A DNA stretch of 64,000 bases from Plantago elongata. Its lineage: Eukaryota; Streptophyta; Magnoliopsida; Lamiales; Plantaginaceae. Position numbers and translations under genes: made by a program. This document shows, one piece after another, positions 23,640-36,524 of the stretch. The DNA is taken from the NCBI GenBank assembly GCA_036897095.1, contig JAYMSP010000084.1, positions 26,076 to 90,075 of the forward strand. The letters run 5' to 3'. Under the pieces are notes generated by a model that did not search any database, was not told the origin of the DNA, and was given only the letters and a program-made list of their open reading frames with translations. Within the stretch, counting starts at the first letter, position 1. Each line of letters begins with the position of its first letter.

Positions 23640-24880
23640 TTGTGGTTATTGAAGCTGTCACCGATATTGACATGGACATGCACCTCCGGCCACGTTGTAA
23701 AAGTATGTTCACAAACAACAATCATACATTAGTCGACTGGTGAAGTAAGCCATTTGCATTGGCACGTAGTAGCATATCCAACAATTATATTACTTGATGG
23801 TCCTTTCTATAATCTGTTTACCTAAACTCCCAATTATGGCATAAATAATTGATGGGATTAACTTCCAAATGGCACTAACCAACAATCAAGAAGTCTAACT
23901 ATCCACTAACCAGCGTGGATGGTTGGACTCGTTCTTCATATGCATATAGCATAAAATAATGGCGTGGAGAATAAATTAGATATATCGTGACTTAGTTATC
24001 AACTACTAGTCCACCACAGCAATACTTTTGGATCATTGCCTAAACTAAGTTACACAAAAATATCTCACAACTTTGAGACCTAGCATTGTATATATATGTA
24101 TGTATTTCCTTTCTTTGAAATGGAATTTTTTATCGATTTATTGAATTTTACAGTAAAAATATTTAACTAAAAGTTCCATGTGTTGATAATTATGAACACA
24201 TGTACCTTAAGGCTTAAGTTCGTAATTATACATGTCCATTACAGTTGCTAAAAGCAAAAAAGATAAAAAAAAATGGTTATGGTACTAAATAGTACACATT
24301 TCTGGATTCTTTTTTGAGTTTTATGTAGTGTATTTCGGATTTGTACACTTACGTGATTATAGTAAAACTTAGCTACTAGGGCGAACAACTGACTAAGTAT
24401 ACATCTGGAAGAAATTATAGAATATTGAGTATTATTGATGAGCACATGTCGCAATTAGTATCTTGTTTAGACGAAGAAATAGACTACTATCGCGTTTACT
24501 AAAAAAAGAAAAAAGGAGTTGCCGAAAGCGTCGTCTTTGTTTTAACTTGACTTTTCAACACTTCCTCAACACTTCCTCAACCTCACAAGGGTTGTTTCTA
24601 CTTTCCATGGCCTCTCATTGCATTTTTTTTAAAAATATTTCGTAAATGCCCAAGTCACGCTAATACCATATCGATTGACTTTTTTAATTCGCATATAACG
24701 ATAAATTAATTCTAAATTATTTTAATATTTTTTTCTTATGAAATTATATTTGATGTAATTTCATCAAATGATTTTTCCGAAGTAGCATGGAGAAGACAAT
24801 GTAATTTGTAGTCAAACCGATCACATAAACTCAAATACACTAAAAATACATTATATTTCGTCGGTGAGTAGAGTAGTTAC
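23640..24880. other. AT-rich intergenic DNA
   Basis: I see no gene here. The open frames at 24248-24454 and 24463-24645 have no family features. The sequence joins the right arm of the long-TIR element to the copia remnant. Confidence 0.5.
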
Positions 24881-25249
24881 TGTTAGTTTGTTGTAGGAAA
24901 GTTTGGTCTTTGTCTTGTGTTTTGTTCTTCTTGTATGGCAACTTGATTGTTTTGTGGTTGGATTTTTGGACATCTATGATATACTAGGTAATTGTATTCT
25001 TCCTCCAGCAACCGGAAACCATCGCAGATATAGTCGATTCCCTGTTGAGTTGAAATTCGATTTCGACTCCGGCTCCTGGCTTGTTTCCTGCTTCTATCAA
25101 TCACGATTTCTTGTTGATCGTTGTTCCAGAAGTCTTGCCAAAACAACCCTGTTCGATCCTCTATTCGAATATGTTCGGATTCTTCTTGGTTGATCGACTT
25201 CTTCCTTCCATGTATTCGAACCCACTGTTCGAATCTTCCTCCATGTTGT

Positions 25250-25276
25250 CTTTCTTTCTTTCTTTCTTTCTTTTTT
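25250..25276. repeat. TTTC microsatellite
   Basis: About six tandem TTTC units lie within the leader part of the copia remnant. Confidence 0.9.
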
Positions 25277-25388
25277 CCTCTTCCCCTGATTTCGAACCTT
25301 CTGTTCGATTTTCCCTACAATCGAACTCTCTGTTCGCATTGTTTTCCCAAGAAAGTCGACATCCTCTATCCGATTTTCCCTCTCAGCC

Positions 25389-27316
25389 GTGATCATGACC
25401 ATATGTTATCCTTGGACATACCAAATATGGCCTCAATGGGTTTCTCCACAACCGTGGGCTATGCCGTACTATTCTTACCCCACAACATCTTTGAATCCGG
25501 CCCAACACCGTCCCCCATTCCCGCTGCTGGGTCACGGATCCAATTTTCCGATCCAGCAGCCCTTACATCCCGCTGCTGGATTCACCTCGATCCAGCAGTC
25601 CGTGCCTTCCGGGGGCACAACTGCTCCATCCCCACAATCCGCCCATGACTCTCATCCAACAGCCCCCATTCTCCGTCCTCCCTCAAATCGACATCGCACA
25701 CCAAATCTCAATGTTTTCGGCCCCGATTATGTCAACCTCACCCAAACACTGACGGCTATTTCCCCTCTTCCTCGAAATCCTGTTAGTGCTTTACATGATC
25801 CGAATTGGAATGTTGTCATGCTTGACGAATTTAATGCTCTTATTAAGAATAAGACGTGGGAGTTGGTGCCCCATCCTTCTGATGCTAATTTTATTCGTTC
25901 TATGTGGATTTTTCGGCATGAAAAGAATTCTGATGGTTCTTTCGAGCGGCACAAGGCTCGCCTTGTTTGTGATGGCAGGTCTCAGTAGGTTGGCATTGAT
26001 TGTGATGAAATATTTAATCCGGTTGTTAAACCAGCTACTATCTTGATTGTTCTCAGCATCGCTCTTTCTCGCTCGTGGTCTATTCATCAACTAGATGTCA
26101 AAAATGCTTTTCTTCATGGCAATCTTAATGAAACAGTTTATATGCATCAACCTTTGGGCTTCAAGGATAAAACACACCCTGATTATGTGTGTCTACTGAA
26201 AAAGTCTCTGTATGGTTTGAAGCAAGCCCCTCGAGCTTGGTACCAACGTTTTGCTGACTTCGTTCGTACCATTGGTTTCTGTCATAGCCAGTCGGACCAC
26301 TAGCTCTTCATCTACTCTCGAGGTACCGACACTGCCTATCCTCTCCTTCATGTGGACGACATTATTCTCACTGCTTCTTGAGATGCCCTTCGGTTATCCT
26401 TTATGAAGTTGCTTAGTGCGAAATTTGCAATGAAGGACTTAGGCTCTTTGACATATTTGTTGGGAATCTCGGTTACTCGAACATCATCTGGCATGTTCCT
26501 CTCTCAGTAGAATTACACTCTTGATATCATTGAGCGAGTCGGTATGTCCCGATGAAAGAGTGTCTCATTCCGTAAACACTAACAACAAACTCGGCTCCAA
26601 GGTCGGCCCCACTTGCGATGATCCCTCTCAGTATCGCTCTCTAGCCGGTGCTCTGGAATATCTGACTTCACTCGATCCGATATCTCTTATGCCGTTCAGC
26701 AGATTTGCCTTCACATGCATGACCCGCGGGTTGATCACATGAACGCTCTCAAGTGTGTCATCCGCTACATCTAAGGCACTTATATATTCTCTCGGTCTAC
26801 ATCTCTACAAGACCTCTGTTAGCTCACTTGTCTCCTACACGGACGTCGATTAGGGCAGCTGTCCGGACACTCGTCGTTCTACTTCTGGCTATTGTGTGTT
26901 TCTCGGTGGCAATCTTATCTCTTGGTCTTCTAAACGTCAGCCGATGGTCTCCAAATCCAGTGTTGAGGCTGAGTATCGTGGCGTTGCCAACGTCGTTTTT
27001 TAGTCTTGTTGACTTCGCAATCTTCTTCTGGAGCTACGTTGTCCGATTTCTAAAGCTACTTTGGTCTATTGTGACAATGTCTCCGCCATATATCTTTCTG
27101 GTAACCCCGTGCAACATCAACGCACGAAGCATATTGAGATGGACATTTATTTTGTCCGTGAAACAGGTTGCTAAAGGCAAAGTTCGAATTCACCATGTTC
27201 CTTTCCGCTATCAGATATCAGACATTTTCACGAAAGGGCTTCCGTGCATACTCTTTAATGGTTTTCGTGACAGTCTCAATGTTAGACTTCCTCCAGCTTC
27301 GACTGCGGGAGTGTGA
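25389..27316 (+). pseudogene. Copia polyprotein pseudogene (gag tail, RT, RNase H)
   Basis: One frame reads from a gag-like tail into the copia reverse transcriptase: ALHDPNWNVVMLDEFNAL, NKTWELVP, then QLDVKNAFLHGNLNETVYM and LLKKSLYGLKQAPRAWYQRF. In-frame stops interrupt it after GRSQ (25986-25988), after CHSQSDH (about 26301) and after ILTAS. The catalytic motif reads HVDD where copia has YVDD. Further on, RNase H pieces (SSVEAEYRG near 26950-26985) survive in shifted frames with more stops. The element cannot make its own proteins. Confidence 0.85.
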
Positions 27317-27510
27317 TAAACTATATAATTATATTAACAATAGAATAGTATATATATGTTAGATTCCTAGTTATATTAGTCCTATTCTCCTTATTATATT
27401 AGACATAGCTTCTTAATCTTCTAATTGTATTAGACATAACTTTTTATATATATATATATGTTATATATTATTTTATAAATAAATATAATTGATTATTTAA
27501 TAATTTTACA

Positions 27511-28365
27511 ATATAGTCCGGAGAAACTTAACTTACTTGAGAGTACATCCTCAAAAGGTCGAGTCAAGAATCAACATGTATTGTATATTTTGCCGCGTGT
27601 ACGTAGATTCTAAATCAGTTTTAAGGGAATTGAAATGGATGGGATGTGGCTTATAATAGTGGCTATTACATTCATCGATGAATACGTACATATTCCATGA
27701 TAACACTATGTGATAAGATATGGACTATACTAAAGTTAGCAGTATTACGTTTGTGTAACACGTAGCATGCCCATATCCTTCAAAGTACACTTATTCTTAG
27801 TCCCAAGTTACAGATTGAAATGTGAGACGTGACTGATTTTCATAGCATTTAAATTGCTTCATTTGAATCGATGAATAGTGATCTGGCCTAAAATATATTT
27901 TAAATACTCTCATTTCAATTTCATTACATTCCAAATATAATTTCATCAAAATTCATCCAAATACTCATTCAAATTATATATCAATATATCTAATTTTATC
28001 CTATGATTATATTGTCAGAACTTATCCGGTCACAAGACTGATCACAACTTACAAACAAAAATAAATATTCTAAATTTCTTATATGATCCATTCGTATACA
28101 ACAAAATAAATATTTCATATTGCTTTCTTCTTACGGCTCGTAACAAATCAACTTTCTGTTTTCTCTTCAACATCTTACTATTAATGGTATTCAAAAGTTC
28201 ACAAATTGTTGTATTTTTAGGAGACAAACATCTATTTTCTCCTCAAGAATCGTAGTGGTGTGGCAAACATGTCTTGAAGAAATTGTGTTTAGCGAGGAAT
28301 CATTTGTTTTGTGAACAGTTCTTTAGCTATGAAAAAGTTGAGTAAGGATGTGTTGTTCTAAAAAA
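27511..28365. other. AT-rich flank of the copia remnant, no gene seen
   Basis: It contains a segment at about 27865-27920 that recurs at 61556-61605 (shared GATGAA.AGTGAT.TGGCCTAAAATATATTT). The minus frame at 28042-28227 is AT-rich and has no family likeness. Confidence 0.5.
27865..27920 (+). repeat. Dispersed repeat, copy 1 (partner at 61556-61605)
   Basis: The block TCGATGAATAGTGATCTGG and the following CCTAAAATATATTT match 61556-61605 with a few differences. It is probably the end of a MITE family. Confidence 0.55.
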
Positions 28366-28369
28366 TCAC

Positions 28370-28575
28370 TTCAGTTTCAATCGAGTTCAGTTCAGTTCGA
28401 CTTAGTTATAATTTATACCTTACTTTAGTTTAATTCAGTTCAGCTTAATTTAGTTATAATTTATACCTTACTTTAATTCAGTTCAGTTCAGTTCAATTCA
28501 GCTCGACTTAGTTATAATTTATACCTTACTTCAATTCAGTTTAGTCCTTCAGTTCAGTCTAGTAAACTTCAGTTG
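28370..28575 (+). repeat. Tandem repeat of about 60 bp with CAGTTCAG core
   Basis: Three copies of a unit read (T/C)AGTTCAG...TTAGTTATAATTTATACCTTACTT, with TTATAATTTATACCTTACTT at about 28408, 28452 and 28514. A related, diverged stretch lies at about 41810-41935. It is probably the body of a small transposon family. Confidence 0.75.
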
Positions 28576-31500
28576 AATAGAACACCACCTAACAACTAGA
28601 ATTGAGCTTGCCAGCCAAACAGCTCCTTAAGCAGGTACGTGGTGATATAAGACAACATACAGATAAAATATGAAATTATTGGATAGAATATGCTTTTATG
28701 CTTCTATGTGAGTATATATTCAAGTCATGAGGCGGTAGAAAGATGTGAGCCATTCATCTGGACATTTGGAATCATTCTTCGGTCTCTTACATTTTCTACG
28801 TGGAACTCTTCCTCATCAGAGACTAACATCATCTCAGATAGTGGACTACCCTCACTTGACATTTTCATGCTAAATTCGGAAATGTACAAACCCCGTTCTA
28901 ATAATTTATAGTATATGTTTTCATATTTCGTTCATCCCAATCGATTCTATAGACTTCTAACTATTAAGTGATAAATGAAACGTTATTTTTATTGCAACGT
29001 ACGAAGTGAGGATCTTCACCAATATTGCAGCTAGTGTATCCTCTTACGATAAGTTAGTTGAACTTTCACATTTATTGTTTAAAATTAATTTGTAGTTTCG
29101 GTTAAAAAGACGATTGACCGGAAAAAATTAAAAGTGAAAAGGGAAGACAGAGCAAAGGAAGTAGAAGTAAATTTTGAGGATAGCAGTATAGTCATCCCTA
29201 AACTGTACATCTCTTCGGTCATTAAAGTGTGGACTTACTTTCAATAATCGCTCAAACACTGAATTAGGTGTTTCTGATAGGAAGTTTCCAGATTCATGGT
29301 GTCTTCTCCCTGACCAATTTGTTAAAGTATAAAGTGTCTTGGGCTCATCTATATATTGTTGAAACTTGAAAGAGGTTGGGCTTTTTTCTTTTCTGTTCTC
29401 AAAATGACCTTACTGGGCTCCTTTCTGGTCGATCCAACTAAGTTGTTGAAATAAGATCCAAAACGAAGTTAATATATAGTCCATGCTTTTATGTCCGTCG
29501 AACTTTGTACGTGATGTTAACATAAAATAACAAGATGTGTCATATTAGTGGCAACATGTGTGATAATGTTGTAGAAGTAACATTTTAGTGATTCATGAAG
29601 TGTGGGGTAATTTTTATTTACGCTAATATATAAAATCCTAAGGACATGCAATAGAAAATTTATGAGACCGAGCCATGGAGGGAAAAATCATATCATTCAA
29701 CCCAATAAACAATTTAACCTCTGAATTTATAATAATTTGTTTATATTTTTAGAAATTCAACTTAACAATTGATTATTTGAGTTGAATTTTCTCACTTTTG
29801 TTAATATGTACAAAAGTTCAATTCAAATTAATTTTAGTCAAGTAAACGTCAAGTATTTTAAATTCAGGTAAACCGAAGTAGCATCTCATAATGCAGTGGA
29901 AGTAGACACTACAAGTTTCTATACTAGTCTACAATGACTACCAGTTAACTAAATTCACTCATTCACCACCATCATGAGTTCTCATGCGTTTGTTTCTTGC
30001 CCCACTCTCAAAAACTTTTAGATCCACCCTTGCATTACATTAAGAAGTGGTCCAACAAGAAAAGGAGAGTTGTACCTGATGTTATATATACATGAACTAG
30101 GCAACTAGCGATAAGTAGTCTTGCAATTTTATTGAATTATGGAGGTTTTTTTGGGCAATTAACTTGATATAAACTTCAAAATTCATAAGCAATAAGCAAT
30201 AATAGCACCATACTGAACCAAAAGTTCATGCAGTGATGGGTTTCGCTTTCTTGGTCCTTCATTTTTGTGACTTTCACTTGTCTATCCCCAACATAGAGGG
30301 GACCCTTGTCTTTGCCCACTTCTATTTCCTTCAACTTTTTAGCATTTTCAAGTCATTGGTATTTTCCTATTTAAAAAAAATCTCTATATGAAAAACAGAA
30401 ACAACTCTCATACTCTTGTCAAATTATCTTTAACAATCATATTAAATGTGTAAAGTATTACACAATTTACACCATCCCGTTTAACATGGATCATTTTAAC
30501 TAATAAAAATTACTTCGACGACAAATTAATATAGTAGCATCCCACATTAAATTGTTATACAATTCGTGATAAGTTGACAACTCTAGATCAGGAATGCACA
30601 CTCCAGGCATAGTAGGCCAGTAGGGTCTCCAGGCTCGTCATCCCGACACATGAATATACGATGTGATACATACACTCTCGAAGTTTTTAGAGTTTTAATC
30701 TATACTCGACTCTTTCCAGAGAAGCGGAATAAAGGGTTTAATATATGCATCTTATTAAATCTCAGTATGTATAACATGTATATTAGGCACAGCTGGAACA
30801 TGCAAGGAATTTGACATCTATAGTGTGACCATGTAATTGGCAACTACTTCTGATGCAATAAGAATAAAATTAAATGTTTGCGGCATGGAGTGTCACATTG
30901 TGCAGCATGGTCCCTGGCTTATTTGTTTGGCAATTTGCTTCAATCTTCCCTATAAACCTCCTATTTATACAAATTAAATATTATTCATACTATCTGCATG
31001 TATCTCACCAACCTATCATCTTCTCAGATTTATGTACCGGCAATGATATTACTAATATTTTTATTAGGAGAAACAATCTCCCCATTTCCCACTGACTTGG
31101 CCAGCTGACCAGGCCAAGATGATAACAATAAAATCCAATAAACATAATTACAAGTTACAACATTGAAATGTCATGACACCCCTGAAAAATATTAATTTTA
31201 TGTTAAATAGTTTTGGTAATTTAATATTTTACTTCTAACTTAAAGAATCTCATATACTGTATATCATTTGATCCCGAAACTTGAAATTACGAGTCTTCCC
31301 TTTTCTACGAGGTCATTTTACTCTATAAAATAAAAAATATATTATGAGAAGTTGATAAAAATAGCGAATTAAAGTTTAGAATCTATCTTTTTCTTTTTAA
31401 GAATTGAGAACATAAACTAAAATCTAACTACTAGATTTTATCTTGAATATTGATCAATACTAATGTCAGATGATAATGTAACATGCCATGTGACGTTGTT

Positions 31501-31607
31501 TGGAATTGTTTTAGTTCCTAGCAATGGTAATAATAACTGGTGCCCATATATACTTGTCATGGGTACAAAACAACAATAATACATACTCAGACAAGTAATT
31601 AACATGG
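28576..31607. other. Intergenic, no gene supported
   Basis: About 3 kb of AT-rich DNA. The frames at 28690-28911 and 30874-31095 lack family features. The last part should contain the promoter of the MAKR-like gene. Confidence 0.5.
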
Positions 31608-31616
31608 TATATATAT
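31608..31616 (+). promoter_or_regulatory. Possible TATA box of the MAKR-like gene
   Basis: TATATATAT lies about 80 bp upstream of the ATG at 31694, which is a normal distance for a short leader. AT-rich context weakens the call. Confidence 0.4.
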
Positions 31617-31693
31617 GAAGCACTTTTTGTCTTGTAAACACTACTATGCACCTTATTACTTCTCCAGATATTCACTGATTTAATTTCCTAGCT

Positions 31694-32600
31694 ATGGAAA
31701 ACTCTCAATCTTTAGCCACAGAAAGCTTCTCATATGGCTGGTTAACAATCCAAGAACCAATAATATTCCATGATATTAATTCCACTCACAGAGAACAGAA
31801 TTTCAATTTTGATTTTCCTTTCCAAACATCCCATAATGCCATTGTTCATGCTGATGAAATCTTCTATGATGGTCACATAATGCCTGTTTATGCTGAAAGA
31901 CCACGTTTTGATGAGGCCTTCAGTATCCATTCGACATCATTTATTGACAGTTTGAAGGAAGAACCACGTTTTTCTTCTGGAGAACCTCCCGCCATGTGTG
32001 TGTTTCTTGACGAAGAAACACGATTTTCTCCTAGGAAATCCGGCGAGTGTCACTTTGACCAGAAAGAATCCATTTCCAATGCAGAATACTTATCCAGAAG
32101 TTTAAGCAGCAAGCCAGCCGAAGTTTACTTGCTTGGTAAATGGAGAAAATCATCCAAGAGACTCTTGCAAAAATGTTTTGGATTTGTCAAGCCACTTTGC
32201 AAGACAATAAGAAGTTCAAGAAAAAGCATTAGAGTGGATGATCTTGAACGTAAAGTTTGCGAAATCCAAAGTGGTGGCAATTCCCTACAGGCATCACCAA
32301 GGCCAAGTACAGCTTACTCTGTTGTTGAATGGACAGATGTTAAGAAACTAGGAAAGAAAATTGATCTTAATCTTGGGTTTAAACGGGCCAAGAGCTGCAA
32401 CAGTTCGCCCCGTATAAGCCTGGGTTCTAGTAGCTCTTGTTATGATGTTGAGAGCTCAATCCATGAGGCAGTTCTTCACTGTAAAAGATCAATAGGTATG
32501 TCGTCATCTAGTTAACTATGTTTTGTCGAATTCTGATCATATAGTCAAGTACTTTTGTTTGACATTTATGTTCTATTTTCGTTCTATTTCAGAAAAATGA
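31694..32600 (+). CDS. MAKR6: Probable membrane-associated kinase regulator, MAKR6-like (269 aa)
   Basis: MAKR proteins, relatives of BKI1, bind the plasma membrane through basic patches and tune receptor-like kinase signalling. Exon 1 is 31694-32495. The donor (AG/GTATGT) and the acceptor ending at 32592 lead to an exon 2 of only 8 coding nt (32593-32600). The C-terminus therefore becomes HCKRSIEK then stop. The protein starts MENSQSLATESFSYGWL. It has an acidic/aromatic N-terminal half, a basic stretch with KWRKSSKRLLQKCFGF and KTIRSSRKSIR (about 150-180) suited to membrane binding, and a Ser-rich end (NSSPRISLGSSSSCYDVESS). The family end IHEAVLHCKRS is clear. If the intron stays in, the reading ends a few residues later as GMSSSS. 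The MAKR family call is firm; the member number is my best guess. Confidence 0.8.
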
Positions 32601-35048
32601 GAGGACTTCTTCTTCAGTACAAGACATCAGATGAACATGAAAAGGACAAGAAAATGTTCTAGAACTTCTACTATTTACATTTTCTTAGATGATCTTTTGA
32701 AGAAGATAACAATAGTTCTTGGCCTCATGGTAATAGAACAAGATACTTTTGGCCTTTGTAATTACACTGTAATGGTATTTAATTAGGATGATGATGTTAT
32801 ATAGAGGTCCCTTGTTACTTTCTTCTTGTTCCTTTGTGTAAGTTTTTATCACATTCTGTGAAGCTGCTTCAAGGAACCTGATTCTTGGCTACCAGTGTTT
32901 ACATGAGATGATTGAATGTGTGGTACCTCTGGCATTTGCATCAGATTCTCCGTTACGAGGTGGATGGATAATTTTCACTACATACTAGGGTCCAATAAGA
33001 ATAAATGGCAACCAAAATGACGACGATACTATTGCTAGCATAGAACAATCTTTAGGACCATCAGGCTTTTGAAGAACACTATAAGCTAAATCTGCAAGTG
33101 AACACAGCCTTACCAGCTAGTAAATGGATTCGCCCCGACCATAACTTTGTCGGTACGCTCCAACGTTCTCCACTTGTCTGGCGACCAAACTCCCACGTAA
33201 CACTACAAATTTACATCCAAAACTAAAGATTATCACTTGTTGCAAAGCAATAAGAAACAAATTGGTCACCAGATAACAACTGAGAGACAGAGAGGGTCCA
33301 TGGACAATATGCTGTTAGGAGATATGCCAAGGAATCTCCATCATTCTTCTGTTCCTATGTCCTAATTTTCCTTATCCATCTTTCAATCCACATCCTTTTA
33401 ATGAAACAGCATAATTGTAAGTCACTACTTTTATCATGATTGATGCTTTAATGTAAATGAAATTAGGCAAGATTGGGAGACCAGAACCTTAAAGTCATCT
33501 TACCTATTTCTCTTTACAAATTGTTGTCTCGATCAGTCTCATACTTACAAAAATTATGGAACATTTCATTTTTAACAATCTTAATGTAATGTATGTGGTA
33601 GATAGATAGATGTGGTTATCTTTAAGTATGCGAATGCAAGTGGGAAATATTTTCATTCGCAATTTCGCATATGATAATGCAGACGCCAGACGGTGAAGAT
33701 ATAGAAAGTGGCTACTTCTCTGTGGAAACAATGACACCCTTAGAACATACCAAGGGTACCAAAACACAGATAATGCAGCAAGAACGTCAAGTCTTAGCTG
33801 TTTCTTTTCAATTGGGATTTGAAAGATAGGTTCCATACTTCCATTGTATTCACATTGTCACTGGCAAAAAACTTTCCTTTTTTACGTTCCATAAGTTAAA
33901 TTCCAAAGCTCATACCATAATCATCAATTGTGTACTTCATGTCTTTCATTTATCTTCTCCTTTTTTTGGAAAAGGGATCAAATATTGAAGAAAACTCAAG
34001 GTACATTTGGCGTCAAATATTGAACCTATTACAACTGAAAATCATTTATTGCAAGTGTCGACGAGAAGCGCACATCACTTGGTAATACGCTTCATCTCCA
34101 GTCTCCAACAAATAGGTCGGGTTCTACTCAACTTTGTCGTTTAAAAATAAAACAAAGGAGATCCAGATATATTCCAGACAATTATTCTGATTCCTCTATT
34201 AGCCTTCCATCGGAGGGCAAAGCAGTAGGCCCATGAAGTTGGTCGATCCTGTTTTGCATTCCTTCAAATTACATATCGCGATCTGCAAACTCAGATATGA
34301 ACTGTACAGCAGGTCAAGCGGAACAGAACTGACAAGAGAAGCTCCAATCTAAAGCTTTTGTTAAACTCCGATTGAAGATTTTCCTCGAAGCTCCAATCGA
34401 ACCTCTGCCGGATACGTAGCAGTAATGTTACCAGAGCGGCTTCGATTCCAGCCATGGAGAAGTATTTTGCCGGAATATCTTCATGCTCTACTATTGTCAT
34501 CTTCAAGTTCTTCAATTGGTTCTTTAAATGTGTTCCTTGTGTCTTCGATTGTGTTCATTTGAACATTCAAGGAGAAATTATATGTAAGGGAGTTAAAATG
34601 CAAAATTTAAAACGTTTTCAGATAAAATTATAGGGTCGAGAGAATGTTTGAAAATTGTTCCCTAGTTGAGCTTACACTCTGTAGCAAATAAAATTGTACA
34701 AATAAAATTTTATTAATTTGATGAGTGCGGGTACAATTCTCAATTACAATCCTCTGATTATAGTTTTTTAATGTGTCGAACTTGGATCTTCAAAGTCTTC
34801 GCTTTAGAATTTTAGAACTTCGATGTCGATGAAGCGATGATTCGAAGGCTTTTTGGCTTGATCTCGAATCAAATCGCGTACTTAGAGGTGTTTGGATTGG
34901 ATGATGACAAACTTCTTGGGAAATGGATGAACTCCACAAAGGAACGCTTTTAGATCGTTATGAAATTTGACCTTTGATCTTCTGTAGAGGAAGTTTGGCT
35001 TCTAAAAAACATTATTCAAGGACATTTTAGCTTGATCTTGAATCGAAC
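32601..35048. other. Intergenic, no gene supported
   Basis: The 3' UTR of the MAKR-like gene probably occupies the first 200-300 bp. The minus frames at 33504-33836 and 34291-34515 show no known domain. Around 34330-34410, AGCTCCAATC / GATTG-type inverted bits recall the palindromes at 20.8 kb but are weaker. Confidence 0.45.
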
Positions 35049-36332
35049 CACTACAAGAATACGAGGAAGTACCAACATACAGTTTGTGTTGAAAAATTGG
35101 GATAATCCGTTGGTAATAGGATTTTACCAAGGAATTCTTGTAGGTAATATTCCATTGGTGTATGTCTCGTGGGTAATGCTTATTACCAAGGAAATTAAAA
35201 TCCGTCGATAATCAGACTAAATACCAACGAAAATTTCGATGATAAAAATTTGGAATATAAAAAGAATATATGTTGGTATAAATTTATTACTATTAAAAAG
35301 GTCGTTGGTAAAAGGATTCTGCCCGTTATATAACCCACAACCATCAATTTGTTTACCAACGGAAGAATCATTGGATTTAATACACCACCAACTAGGTATC
35401 CATTGGTAATAATAATGCTCCGAGAACCTTCCATTTTATTAATTCTTGAATTTAGTAACAACACCAAAAGATCATCCATTGGTGATACTTATTCAAACCA
35501 ATTTTAAAAAATCAAAACATGCATGCAATATTTACAGAAATTGATTTTCCACATTCTCAAGAATTTGGAAAATAGTTTCCTGATAAAAATTAAATGAAAC
35601 TTAATACATAAAAAAAATTATTATTGTAGCAATTATAAATACACAAAATTATACTACATAATAAGTGAAATACATTAACAAGAATTTATTTATTAATATG
35701 AACTTGTTTAATAACATATACAATGTCAACTAAGATAAACTTGTAAATTACACTTGGAATAACAACAATATAGGATCTACTAATTCTCTTTTAAAATTTA
35801 AATAATAATTATAAGAAGTTATACATAAGGGACCTGAAACGAAAAGAAAAAAAAATCATGAAATGTTATCAGACATCATATTGTACCTTGTAATTTAACC
35901 TCCTCTTGTTAAAACATCATTATACATATCACATAACAAACAAAAAATAAAAATTATAGAGATGAGTATTAATCTATAAATGTAAAAGAAATGAAAATGT
36001 GAGTAAATTGTATACAACACTAAATCAGTATAACATGAAAAAAACTTACTGAAACTTGAATTAAACCATGGAACAGGAGAAAATGAAATGAAATGAAATG
36101 AAGATGAATTTGTATCGTGAGTATGAGACTCTAAGGTAGCCTACTAGTTATATATATAAAGAGGTTGCAAAATTATCAACGAAGTGGTATTGCTAAAAAT
36201 ATATTTATTATTCCCAACGAATTTTTCGTTGTTATTACTCCTAAACTAATTTATAACTGTTAACACCTACGAATGTGTCGTTGGTAAAAATATTAGACCT
36301 ACCAAAACACGGGTTTTGATGGCTTGTTTGTG
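35049..36332. mobile_element. CACTA-like non-autonomous element (about 1.28 kb)
   Basis: The left end starts CACTACAAGAATAC, the classical terminus of CACTA (En/Spm) elements. The right end, reverse-complemented, starts CACAAACAAGCC, a diverged partner. Subterminal short repeats on both sides (TTGGTAAT, ACCAACG, CGTTGGTA, in both orientations) are typical of this superfamily, where they bind transposase. There is no transposase gene inside. I did not find a convincing 3-bp target duplication. Confidence 0.6.
36081..36100. repeat. AAATG microsatellite
   Basis: Four tandem AAATG units lie inside the CACTA-like element. Confidence 0.85.
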
Positions 36333-36524
36333 ACTCCACTATAATTGATATTATTATATTGATGACCTTTTACCTTCTCCAAATGTAACGATGCAGAGTA
36401 GAATTTTGAAATCATCTGTGTCTAACTATATCAAATCTTGATTCGTTAATAATTACTTAATATGGAAGTTGACCGACCTCGTCTGAGCATCCTCGGGCGA
36501 GAGCTTCTCTTGAAGCTCAGTCGA

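Larger units (their letters stand above)
24890..27510 (+). mobile_element. Ty1/copia retrotransposon remnant, internally deleted
   Basis: This is a plus-strand copia element with a likely 3' LTR at about 27314-27508 (starts TGATAAACTATATAA, ends in TTTTACA). I cannot find the matching 5' LTR. The sequence before the reverse transcriptase resembles the Pro/Trp-rich C-terminus of a copia gag (WPQWVSPQPWAMPYYSYPTT), and it runs straight into the region just before the reverse transcriptase. Protease and integrase are missing. A TTTC microsatellite lies at about 25250-25276. Confidence 0.75.

Noticed and set aside
35195-35479. 94-codon minus-strand frame
   Set aside because: It lies in the subterminal repeats of the CACTA-like element and is a product of the repeated TTGGTAAT motif.
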